Notes under the pieces: generated by a model
The model's database searches: none
Seen by the model: only the letters and a program-made list of their open reading frames with translations
What the model was told of the DNA's origin: nothing
Shown here: piece after piece, positions 7,545-15,228 of the stretch
Position numbering within the stretch: position 1 is the first letter of the stretch
Layout: the number at the start of each line of letters is the position of its first letter
Translations under genes and position numbers: made by a program
Source: CAYXGZ01 sp964464755
Lineage (GTDB): Bacteria > Planctomycetota > MHYJ01 > JACPRB01
Direction of reading: 5' to 3'
NCBI GenBank assembly: GCA_964464755.1
Contig: CAYXGZ010000037.1
Coordinates: 1-34,818, forward strand
DNA length: 34,818 bases

Positions 7545-8714
7545 TCACTTTTCGTCCTTCTTCTCGTCCGTCGGCTCGCAGCGCACGATCCCGTTCAGGG
7601 CCTCCTCGCGGTAGCGGCCCCCCGGGTACTCGATCGATAGCTCGCGCCAGGTCCGCGCCGCCCAGACCCGCGCCTGCACGGCCAGGTCCTTGGAGATCCC
7701 GGCTTCGTTCGACCAGGCCTCGTAGGACTTCGCCAGCAGGTACAGCGCCCGCTCGTGCTCCCTGACCAGCGGGTGCCCGCGCCCGGGATGGTACTTGACG
7801 ACGGAGCCGACCAGGGCGTCCGCCGCCTTCCGCCACTGCTTCTTCTCGAAGTACGAATTGCCCAGGGCGTTCGACGCGAGCAGGAGCAGCGCCGGCTGGT
7901 CCGCCGGCGTCGAGGCGATCACCCCGTTGCAGAAGGCCACCAGCGCGTCGGCGTTGCCGCCCTTCTCGTGGCAGCGGATCACGCCCGCCGTGCCGTCCGC
8001 CTTGATCTGCGCGTCGTTGTTCGTCGCGAGCTTCTCGAAGATCGCCCGCGCCGCGTCCGCCTGGCCCTTGTCGAGCAGGAGCTCGGCCTTCTGCTTGTCC
8101 AGGACGAGCTGGAGCTTGGGCTGGATCTCCTTCGGCGCCTTGGCGATCGCCGCCGCGTGGGCGGACATCGCCGCCTCGTCGCCCTTCGCCCGGTGGCTCT
8201 CGAGGATGGCCTCGTGGGCCGGGACGAGGAAGCGGGAGTAGACGCCCGGGTCCTTCACCATGTCGACGTGGCGCTGGAGCTCCTTCACGGCGTCGTCCCA
8301 GCGGTCCAGCTCGTGCAGGCAGTGGCCTCGGTGGAAGGACAGCCAGTACGGGAACCAGGCGCGGGGCGGCTTGGGCTTGGTCTGCATGCCCTTGCCGGAG
8401 ACGAAGTCCTCGGCGCTGTTGAACTTGTTCAGGGCCTCGAGCCAGTTGCCGGCCTCGAAATCCGCCATGCCCGCCCGGAAGGCGTCCGGCGTGTCCCAGT
8501 ACTCGATCCGGGCCACGTCCTCGACCTTGTAGACCTGGTCGGCGCCGCTCGCCGGCTTGATCACGACCTCCTTGAAGGTCTCGCGGAGGATGGTCCCGTC
8601 CACCGGCGGGCCCTTGCGGGGCGTCAGCCGGTCCTGCCGGGCCTGGGCCTGGGCCGCCGGGGCAGCGGCCAGCAGCGCGGCCAGGAGGGCCAGCGGTCCG
8701 AGCGCGAGTTTCAC
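7545..8714 (-). CDS. Exported TPR-type repeat protein, 389 aa
   Basis: The start is GTG at 8714, with AGGAGGA at a good distance. Residues 1-24 are a classical signal peptide ending AQAQA. A small beta-rich segment follows (about 28-70: GTILRETFKEVVIKP ... YKVEDVARIEYW), which looks like an SH3-like or LSm-like lead-in to TPR proteins. From about 80 to 380 the protein is helical with repeated two-helix units (FEAGNWLEALNKFNSA, SYFEKKQWRKAADALVG), consistent with TPRs. It lies 10 bases after the 987-aa TPR protein, so they are one operon. Probable periplasmic scaffold; no enzyme motif seen. A YbgF/BamD-like accessory role is possible but unproven. Confidence 0.75.
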   Translation of the reverse strand: MKLALGPLALLAALLAAAPAAQAQARQDRLTPRKGPPVDGTILRETFKEVVIKPASGADQVYKVEDVARIEYWDTPDAFRAGMADFEAGNWLEALNKFNSAEDFVSGKGMQTKPKPPRAWFPYWLSFHRGHCLHELDRWDDAVKELQRHVDMVKDPGVYSRFLVPAHEAILESHRAKGDEAAMSAHAAAIAKAPKEIQPKLQLVLDKQKAELLLDKGQADAARAIFEKLATNNDAQIKADGTAGVIRCHEKGGNADALVAFCNGVIASTPADQPALLLLASNALGNSYFEKKQWRKAADALVGSVVKYHPGRGHPLVREHERALYLLAKSYEAWSNEAGISKDLAVQARVWAARTWRELSIEYPGGRYREEALNGIVRCEPTDEKKDEK

Positions 8715-8724
8715 GGTCGTCCTC

Positions 8725-11688
8725 CTATTTCTTGCCGGGCAGCCGGGCCTCGTTGTCGGCCCGGAGCTTCTCGAGGCGGGTCTTGTAGCCCCACTGGTCG
8801 TTGTCCCAGGTCGGGGCGATGTTGCGGACCAGCATCTGCTTGAAGTAGGCCTGGAGCCGGTCCGGGTCGGTCTCGTAGAGGGCCGCGCAGTACTTGTAGA
8901 CCATGCGCCAGTAGTGCGTGCCGGCCTTCTCGCCGAGCTTCATGAAGAGGTCGCCGTAGATGGCGGCCGCCTCCTCGATCAGCTTGTTCCGGTCGCCGCC
9001 CGCGGGCAGGCTTTTCGCCTTCTCGGTCTTGCAGTCGGCCAGCGCCTCCCAGTTCGAGCCGTTCGCCTTCTCCGGGTCGTTGGCGACCAGGCGGTCGAGC
9101 TCCTGCATGGCCTTCTCGAACTTGCCCGCCTTCACGAGGCAGGTGACCATGCGGCTCTGGATCGCCTTGAGGCTCTCGTCGCTGAGCTTCGCGGAGAGCG
9201 CGAGCCGCTCGTAGAGCGCGAAGGCCTTGTCGTACATCCCGCGGATCTTGGCGATCTCCTCCGCGTCGCCCCGGGCCAGGGCCTTGTCCATCTTCTTCGT
9301 CGCGATGTCGTAGAAGGTGTCGGCCATGACCTCCACCTCGTCGCCCTTGGGCTCGGCGGCGGAGCTCTCGAAGTACTGGAACATCAGCTCGGCGGCCCGG
9401 ATGTTGTAGGCCTCCTTGACCGCGGGGTCCGCCACCTTGGCGGCCGCGATGCGGAAGGAGCCCGAGAGGGCGGAGAGGGCGTTCTGGAGGGCGTCGAGGC
9501 CGAGGCGCTCCTTCTGGTAGCGGGCCACCATCGCGTCGAGGTCGTCCGAGGCCTTGGCGAGGCGGTCGAAGTCGGGCTTCGCGTCGCCCAGCTTGGCGAG
9601 CTGGAGGTGGGAGTCGATGCGGCGCTGCATGATCTTCATGACGAGCGTGTCTTCCGCGGCGGGGAACTTCTGCTCGAAGCCCTCGGAGAGCGCCAGGGCG
9701 TCGTTCGCCCGCCCGACGATCTCCATGTTGCAGGCCCACATGCCGTAGAGCACGGAGCCGGTCGCGTTGCGGATGACGGCGGCGTCCTTGCCGGGCAGGC
9801 CGTCGACGATCTGGAGGTGCTTCTTCGCGTACTCGAGGCACTTCTCGAAGTACTCCTTGGCCTTGGCCTGGTCGTCCTTGGTCTTCGCGTCGCGGTTCAG
9901 GCGGTGGGCGTGGAGGAAGAAGTTGTACGCCGCGCGGAAGGTGGAGTCCTCGCGCAGGGGGCTCGAGGTCTTGTTCGCGAGCTGCAGCCAGAGGTTGGCC
10001 GCGTCGAGGAACTGGTTGGCGTACTTGTCCTTGGGGCCGACCTTGCGGGCGTCCTCCTCCTTGACGATCGCGGTCTCCTGGACCGTGCTGTCGCCGAGCT
10101 CCGCGGGGAAGTTGGCCGTGGCCCATTCCAGGAAGCGGCGCATCCGCTCCTTGTCCTCGGGGGCGCCCGTCGCCTTGACGAGGCGGGCGAGGGTCCGCTT
10201 CATGCTCAGCGCGACCTTCGGGGCGTCGGGCGTCTTGGAGAACTCGGGGTTGTCGAGCACCATCGAGTAGGCGCCGGCCGACTCGAGGAAGCGGTCCATG
10301 TAGTAGTAGGCCTCGCCGATGCGCATCCAGCAGTAGGGGATGAGCTTGCGGTCCTCGGCCTTCGCGGCGGCGCGGATGGCGTTGCGGAACTTCTGGACCG
10401 CGCGGGAGAGGTAGGCGGGGCCGCGCTCGAAGAGGTTGTCGCCCGCCTCGATGGCGCGCTTCATGTCCGTCTCGCCCGCGTACTCGCCGATGATGTCGAT
10501 GGCGAAGTTCTCGGCCCACTCGAGCTTCGGGTCGCTCTTCGCGTCGCGCTTGATGCGGTCGAGCTTCTCGACGCCGTCCTTGACCATGCCGGCCTTGCAG
10601 AGGGCCCGGCCCTCCTCGAGGCGCACGAGCATGCCCGAGGACTCCTTGGCGGCCGTCGGGGGCAGGACCTTCATCGCGTCGCCGGCGATCTTGGCGGCCT
10701 CCTGGTACTGGCGGGAGGCCTTGCCGCCCTTGAGCGTGTCGCCGTAGGCGATCTTCGCGCGGACGGTGTACATCGCGGACTCGAGGGCGAGGCCGCGGAC
10801 GGCCTCCGACTTCCGGTTCTCCGGGTCGGAGAGCAGGGAGATCGCCTTGCCGATGTAGTTGAAGCACTTCTTCCAGGCCTCCTCGGCCGCGGCGGCGTCG
10901 GAGGTCTCGGCGAGCAGCTGCTGGCCCCGGCCCATGTAGATGAAGGCCGAGTACGCCATGAGGTACTGCTCGTAGTCCCACATGAACTGTTCCTCGAAGA
11001 ACTTGTTCATGGCCTCGAGCAGCTTCTTCATCGCGGGGTGCTTGGCGGGGGAGCCCTTGTAGGCCTCGGCCTCGTTGAAGAGGCTGACCCCGTAGTTGTA
11101 CTTCGCCGTCATCATCTTGAGCGTCCAGTCGGCGAAGGCGACGGCCTTGGGGTCGCCCTCCGGCGTCCCGGTGTCCGGCGCGGGGACGCGGTCCTTCTCG
11201 AGCTGGTCGATGAGGCTCTTGAAGAGCTTCTGGGCCTCGGCGAACGAGCCCTGGCCGAGGGTCCCGTCCTTGTCGATCGAGCGGCCGGCGCCGAGGTAGA
11301 ACTTGCCCTGGTTCTGGTAGAGCTCGGCGATGGTCGAGAGGGCCTCGGCCCGGCGGGGGTGGTCCTTGAAGTCGGCGTTGTTGATGAAGGCGAGGATGGC
11401 CTTGATCGCCTTCTCGAAGAGCTCCTTCTTCTTCTCGACCTTGGGCTCCGACGCGATCTGCATGCTCGCGAGCCAGGCCAGGCCGTAGCTGCCCTCGGCC
11501 TGCTGGGCCTTGCTCGCGGCGGGGTTCTTCTCGATCTTCTCGTAGAGCTCGCGGGCGAGGTCGTACCAGCCGCGCTGGGCGAGGAGCCCGGCGAGCTCGG
11601 GGTCGCGGTCCGTCGCCTGCTGCGCCGAGGCCGGCAGGGCGGCCGCGAGCGCGAGGACGAGGACGGCGAGGGGGGCGGGACGACGCAT
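8725..11688 (-). CDS. Large exported TPR-type repeat protein, 987 aa
   Basis: The ATG at 11688 is preceded by GGAGGAG and opens a signal peptide (MRRPAPLAVLVLALAAALPASAQ). The mature protein is almost entirely helical with many degenerate TPR-like hairpins (for example RGWYDLARELYEKIEKNPAA near 35-55, and a unit near 485-500). There are no membrane spans or catalytic motifs, so I read it as a periplasmic solenoid. It has its own promoter and is followed after 10 bases by another exported TPR protein and then the exbB unit. Large TPR proteins next to exbB/exbD are common in Planctomycetota and often serve as platforms bridging the inner-membrane motor and outer-membrane parts. The exact role is unknown. 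Confidence 0.78.
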   Translation of the reverse strand: MRRPAPLAVLVLALAAALPASAQQATDRDPELAGLLAQRGWYDLARELYEKIEKNPAASKAQQAEGSYGLAWLASMQIASEPKVEKKKELFEKAIKAILAFINNADFKDHPRRAEALSTIAELYQNQGKFYLGAGRSIDKDGTLGQGSFAEAQKLFKSLIDQLEKDRVPAPDTGTPEGDPKAVAFADWTLKMMTAKYNYGVSLFNEAEAYKGSPAKHPAMKKLLEAMNKFFEEQFMWDYEQYLMAYSAFIYMGRGQQLLAETSDAAAAEEAWKKCFNYIGKAISLLSDPENRKSEAVRGLALESAMYTVRAKIAYGDTLKGGKASRQYQEAAKIAGDAMKVLPPTAAKESSGMLVRLEEGRALCKAGMVKDGVEKLDRIKRDAKSDPKLEWAENFAIDIIGEYAGETDMKRAIEAGDNLFERGPAYLSRAVQKFRNAIRAAAKAEDRKLIPYCWMRIGEAYYYMDRFLESAGAYSMVLDNPEFSKTPDAPKVALSMKRTLARLVKATGAPEDKERMRRFLEWATANFPAELGDSTVQETAIVKEEDARKVGPKDKYANQFLDAANLWLQLANKTSSPLREDSTFRAAYNFFLHAHRLNRDAKTKDDQAKAKEYFEKCLEYAKKHLQIVDGLPGKDAAVIRNATGSVLYGMWACNMEIVGRANDALALSEGFEQKFPAAEDTLVMKIMQRRIDSHLQLAKLGDAKPDFDRLAKASDDLDAMVARYQKERLGLDALQNALSALSGSFRIAAAKVADPAVKEAYNIRAAELMFQYFESSAAEPKGDEVEVMADTFYDIATKKMDKALARGDAEEIAKIRGMYDKAFALYERLALSAKLSDESLKAIQSRMVTCLVKAGKFEKAMQELDRLVANDPEKANGSNWEALADCKTEKAKSLPAGGDRNKLIEEAAAIYGDLFMKLGEKAGTHYWRMVYKYCAALYETDPDRLQAYFKQMLVRNIAPTWDNDQWGYKTRLEKLRADNEARLPGKK

Positions 11689-11765
11689 GGACTCCTCCAT
11701 CTGGCAGCCGGGGTATCCAACGTGGCCGGGGCCGCTCGGGTTCACCCGCGCCGCGGGAAAGCGGC

Positions 11766-11794
11766 ATTCTAGGCCGGGACGCCCGCCTTGGCAA
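11766..11794 (-). promoter_or_regulatory. Promoter of the large TPR gene (TTGCCA-N17-TAGAAT)
   Basis: Minus-strand -35 TTGCCA (11794-11789), 17-base spacer, -10 TAGAAT (11771-11766), about 78 bases before the start codon and just after the terminator of the upstream secretin gene. One of the best sigma-70-type matches in the window. Confidence 0.65.
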
Positions 11795-11820
11795 CGGATG
11801 GCGCGGGCGGGAAACGGAAC

Positions 11821-11844
11821 GGGCCGCCCCTCGCGGGGCGGCCC
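11821..11844 (-). terminator. Hairpin terminator after the second secretin gene
   Basis: A perfect 10-bp stem GGGCCGCCCC / GGGGCGGCCC with a GNRA-like loop (GCGA on the minus strand), followed by GTTCCGTTTCCC. The U-tract is weak, but position (27 bases past the stop codon) and stability fit a terminator. Confidence 0.7.
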
Positions 11845-11871
11845 GGTGAACTCGCGGTCGGGGGCGGACGC

Positions 11872-14511
11872 CTAGTCGAAGCGCCGCTTCTCCTCCTCGT
11901 CCGGGATGATGATGCGCGCGCGCAGCAGCGTCAGGAGCTGCCGGCGCTGGCGGCCCTTCACCTTCTCCGAGCCGAGGTTGCCGAGGATCGGGATGTTGCG
12001 CCAGAGCGGGACCGAGCTCTCGGCGTCCTCCTCGAAGTACGTCGTCAGGCCGCCGATGAGCAGCGTGCCGCGGTCCGGGAGGACGACCGTGGTCCGCAGG
12101 GTCTGCACGTTCAGGATCGGCGTCTCGATCAGGAGCTGCAGCGTCGGGCTGACGATGTTGCCCGGGACGTTCAGCGAGATGTTGATGCCGAAGACCTGGG
12201 GCGGCAGCGGGAACAGCGTCGCGATCGTCGGGCGCAGCTCCACCGTGATGAAGCGGCGGTCGGCCGAGACGATCGGGCGCACGTCCAGCGAGATGCCGTC
12301 CGTGACGACCGACGGGATCGGGTCGGCCGCGGCGGCCGCCGTGGCGACCTGGATGTCGTAGTCGCGGATGTACGCGAACTGGTTCGCGATGCGGATGTTG
12401 CCGCGCTGCGTGTTGAACAGGGTCAGCTTCGGCGCCACGAGCTGGTGCTGGCGCTGGCTGCGGCTCACGAGCCGCACGATCGCCTCCAGCGAGATGTCGT
12501 CCAGCAGCGTGTACTGCATGGACAGGCCGCCCAGCGGGCCCAGCGCGCTGTTGTAGAAGCGCGCCAGGATCTGGTCGTTCTGCATGATGTTCTGGATGCG
12601 GGCGCCCATGTTCCGGACCACGTTGTTGCCGAACGTGCCCGTGATGCCCGGGGAGCTCACCGCCAGCGGGCCGCCGCCGCCGTCCGGGTCGACGAACTGC
12701 GCGAACTGCTGGCCCGGGAGCGTCGAGAAGGCCGGGTTGATGTCGTCGAGCGACAGGATGCCGCGCACGCGGTTGCCGTCCACGTCGCGGAAGTCCATGC
12801 CGACCTGCTGGAGGAAGTCGTCCTCCACCGTCAGGAAGCGCGTCTCGATGCTCACGAGGATGCCCGTCGAGGCCCGCAGGTCGCTGAGGAACTTCCGGAT
12901 CTTCTTGTGGATCTCGACCGCGTTGCGGACGATCAGCAGGCCGTTCTGGAAGACGACGGACTGCCCGTTCGCCTCGTCCCAGTTGTCCTTCTCGATCGTG
13001 TTCTTGATCAGGGTCGCGAGGTCCTCGCCCGTGAACTGCTGCTTCGCGCCCTCCTCGCCGCCGGCCGTCGTCGCCAGGCCCTGGTCGTCCAGGGTGATGT
13101 TGACGCCGGGGAAGTCCTGCAGGCCGTAGGTCAGGTCCTGCACGGGGTAGAGCTCGAGGTTGACCTTCTTCTTCAGGGCCTCCGTCGTCGTGACGACCAC
13201 GACGCCGTCCTCGATCATGTGCGCCTTGCCCTTGTTCGGCAGCAGGATGCGCAGGGCCGACTCCAGCGAGACGTTCTTCACCTTGATGTTGAAGGTCTCG
13301 CTCGTCGGGTCGGGGATCGTCTTCGAGTCGATGACGATGTTCAGGCCGGAGACCTCGCGGACGTAGTCCACGATCTGGGCCAGGGTCTGGTTCTGGTAGT
13401 CCAGGTCGATGTGGATCGAGCGCAGCTTGTCGGAGACCGCGCGGTCCGTCTGCGACAGCTCCTCCGCCGACTCGTCCATGACGCCCGGCGGACGGCGCTT
13501 GGTGATGACCTCCTCCCAGAGCTCGCGGGAGGGGAACTCCAGCTCGTCGGCCTGCACGACGCCCATCAGCTCGATCCGCTCGAACGTCCGCTTCCACTGC
13601 TCGATGTAGAGCGTCGTGTTGCGGCGGTCGGCCGCGACGTGGTTCAGGCGGAGCGCCACCGACTTCATCTCGTCGACGCTGGCCAGGCGCGGGTCGATGT
13701 AGAGGATCTTCTCGCAGACCTCGACGCAGCGGACGTAGTTCTCCTTCTCGAAGTACAGCTGGGCCTGCGCGAAGAGGAGCTCCAGCTCGCGGCGCTGCTC
13801 CAGCTTCTTGCGGACCTCGTCGCGCGCCTTCTCCTCCTCGATCATCACGCGGCGCTGGCGCGCCTCGTCGATGTCCTTCTGGCGGCGGGCCATCTTCGTC
13901 CGCTCCAGGAGGTCGGCCGCCTCGCGGCGGCGCGTCTCGAGCTGCACGCCCGTGGGCAGCCACTTCGCGTACTCGAGGACCCGGCGGAAGTGCCGCTCGG
14001 CCTCGTCGTAGTCGCCCCGGTTGTAGGCGCGCTGGCCGTTCTGGATGCTGTCGTCGATCTCCAGCTCGGTCTGCTGGCGGCGGGCCACCGCCTCCTTGAG
14101 GACCTTGTCGATCTCGACGCTCTGGGGCGTCACCTTGCCCCGGCCCAGGACGAACTGCACCTCGATCCACAGCGCGTGGGCCGCGCCGTGCGAGGGGTTC
14201 AGGGCCAGCGCCTTCTGGCACTCGGCCTCGGCCTTCTCGAAGTCGCCGGCGCCGTACCAGCGCTCCGCGAGCCGGTAGTGCTCGTCGGACTGCGCCAGCT
14301 TCGCCTGCTCGCCGACCTGCGCCTGCTCCGAGAGCTTGCGCATCAGCTCCTGCCACTCCTGCCCGGCCGCGTGGTTGGCGGGGTTCGACGGGGCGCCCGA
14401 GGCGTCGTACGGCTGGACCTTGGGGGCGCCCGCGGTCTCCGTCGGGGCGGTCGAGCACCCGGAGACGGCGGCGGCGAGGCCCAGTCCGAGCGCGAGAACC
14501 TGCTTCTTCAT
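11872..14511 (-). CDS. TPR-secretin outer-membrane lipoprotein (paralogue 2)
   Basis: An 879-aa protein with a clear lipobox (AVSGC, Cys19). TPR-like hairpins lie at about 80-125, 160-185 and 245-285, separated by a charged coiled coil (200-245). An STN/N0-like domain spans about 365-445 (VDYVREVSGLNIVIDSK), N-terminal ring domains about 450-560, and the secretin domain about 655-872, with the signature VPLWRNIPILGNLG and the C-terminal strand LLRARIIIPDEEEKRR. The start ATG at 14511 is preceded by GGGAG. It follows the PilM-PilN, PilO-like and FN3 genes, the position PilQ occupies in type IV pilus operons, so this is the likely PilQ-equivalent. Full-length similarity to the 887-aa secretin shows the TPR-secretin architecture predates the duplication. 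Confidence 0.92.
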   Translation of the reverse strand: MKKQVLALGLGLAAAVSGCSTAPTETAGAPKVQPYDASGAPSNPANHAAGQEWQELMRKLSEQAQVGEQAKLAQSDEHYRLAERWYGAGDFEKAEAECQKALALNPSHGAAHALWIEVQFVLGRGKVTPQSVEIDKVLKEAVARRQQTELEIDDSIQNGQRAYNRGDYDEAERHFRRVLEYAKWLPTGVQLETRRREAADLLERTKMARRQKDIDEARQRRVMIEEEKARDEVRKKLEQRRELELLFAQAQLYFEKENYVRCVEVCEKILYIDPRLASVDEMKSVALRLNHVAADRRNTTLYIEQWKRTFERIELMGVVQADELEFPSRELWEEVITKRRPPGVMDESAEELSQTDRAVSDKLRSIHIDLDYQNQTLAQIVDYVREVSGLNIVIDSKTIPDPTSETFNIKVKNVSLESALRILLPNKGKAHMIEDGVVVVTTTEALKKKVNLELYPVQDLTYGLQDFPGVNITLDDQGLATTAGGEEGAKQQFTGEDLATLIKNTIEKDNWDEANGQSVVFQNGLLIVRNAVEIHKKIRKFLSDLRASTGILVSIETRFLTVEDDFLQQVGMDFRDVDGNRVRGILSLDDINPAFSTLPGQQFAQFVDPDGGGGPLAVSSPGITGTFGNNVVRNMGARIQNIMQNDQILARFYNSALGPLGGLSMQYTLLDDISLEAIVRLVSRSQRQHQLVAPKLTLFNTQRGNIRIANQFAYIRDYDIQVATAAAAADPIPSVVTDGISLDVRPIVSADRRFITVELRPTIATLFPLPPQVFGINISLNVPGNIVSPTLQLLIETPILNVQTLRTTVVLPDRGTLLIGGLTTYFEEDAESSVPLWRNIPILGNLGSEKVKGRQRRQLLTLLRARIIIPDEEEKRRFD

Positions 14512-14557
14512 ACGCTCAAGCTCCCAGTTGGTCGGATTCAGGGATCGAAGACCCATG

Positions 14558-14585
14558 AGTATAGGGTCCGACTTTCAAGACGCAA
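14558..14585 (-). promoter_or_regulatory. Promoter of second secretin gene (TTGCGT-N16-TATACT)
   Basis: Minus-strand -35 TTGCGT (14585-14580), 16-base spacer, -10 TATACT (14563-14558), about 47 bases before the start codon. The -35 lies within TTTTCTTGCG, the same 10-mer as at the first secretin promoter. Confidence 0.6.
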
Positions 14586-14641
14586 GAAAAAGAGGGAACC
14601 CTGCGAAACCGGGAAATTCCGGGCCGCTTCCTCTTATGGAC

Positions 14642-15160
14642 TCACTTCGGTCCGTGCGCCGGGCAGCGGCCGTCCGGCGGCAGCGGCCGCCGCGGCACCC
14701 GGTAGGGGAGGTCCGGCCCCTCCGGCGGACCGTACACCGCCTCCAGGACCGGGACGAGCAGCTCGGTCGTCTCGGGGCCCGGGCAGGGATCGGCCCCGCG
14801 CGGACAGGCTTGGGTCTTGAACCGATGCTCGCCCTCCCGCACCGCCTTCAGGATCCACCCCGTGTCCCAGTTCGCCCGGACCACCGAGCCCTTGAGCGGG
14901 CTGTAGGCCGCGTGCCGGCCCGTGGGCTCCGGGCCCCCGTCCGGCCAGCACCCGATCCGCTCGCCCACCCGGTGGATCCTCGCGAGCCGCATCGGCCCCA
15001 GGTCCGGGTCGTCCCGGAAGATCGAGACGTACGCCCGGCCCTCCCCCGGGTCGAGGCTGGCGAAGGCCACCACGAATTCCGCCGGGGCGGGCTCGTCGAT
15101 CGTGGGGAGTTCGGCCGCCCGGCAGCCCAGCAGCAGCGGGACCAGGAGCAGCGCGCGCAC
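14642..15160 (-). CDS. Small lipoprotein sharing a Cys-containing module with the adjacent 474-aa protein
   Basis: Starts at GTG 15160, with GGAGG four bases upstream. The 172-aa product has a very short lipoprotein signal (VRALLLVPLLLGC, Cys13). Residues about 35-170 match residues about 240-396 of the neighbouring 474-aa protein: VGERIGCWPDGGPEP versus EGEKIGWWPDGGTEP, and a Cys-X8-Cys segment plus a C-terminal Cys-x-AHG in both. The module therefore exists once anchored in the inner membrane and once lipidated, probably at the outer membrane. The gene lies after a hairpin terminator, so its expression is probably reduced relative to the pilM operon. No known family recognised. A longer reading upstream in the same frame runs through the coding region of the 474-aa protein and is not real. 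Confidence 0.75.
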   Translation of the reverse strand: MRALLLVPLLLGCRAAELPTIDEPAPAEFVVAFASLDPGEGRAYVSIFRDDPDLGPMRLARIHRVGERIGCWPDGGPEPTGRHAAYSPLKGSVVRANWDTGWILKAVREGEHRFKTQACPRGADPCPGPETTELLVPVLEAVYGPPEGPDLPYRVPRRPLPPDGRCPAHGPK

Positions 15161-15179
15161 GGGGCCTCCGGAAAAGGAA

Positions 15180-15208
15180 CCGGCCCGGGAGGGTCGCTCC
15201 CGGGCCGG
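15180..15208 (-). terminator. Hairpin terminator/attenuator between the 474-aa gene and the lipoprotein gene
   Basis: A perfect 12-bp stem (CCGGCCCGGGAG / CTCCCGGGCCGG), five-base loop, then TTCCTTTTCC on the minus strand, directly followed by the GGAGG of the lipoprotein gene. It can end the pilM operon or act as an intra-operon attenuator. Confidence 0.8.
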
Positions 15209-15228
15209 CGGATCGTCGCACGGGACCG

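Noticed and set aside
8557..11772. Plus-strand open frame of 1071 codons opposite the large TPR gene
   Set aside because: Same antisense compositional artefact; the minus-strand frame has a signal peptide, ribosome binding site and TPR pattern.
8711..14458. Minus-strand open frame of 1915 codons spanning two genes
   Set aside because: It is out of frame with the secretin and TPR genes it crosses and is dominated by Arg/Pro/Gly, as expected when GC-rich third positions fall at other codon positions.
11788..14820. Plus-strand open frame of 1010 codons opposite the second secretin gene
   Set aside because: Antisense shadow with no recognisable domain and biased composition.
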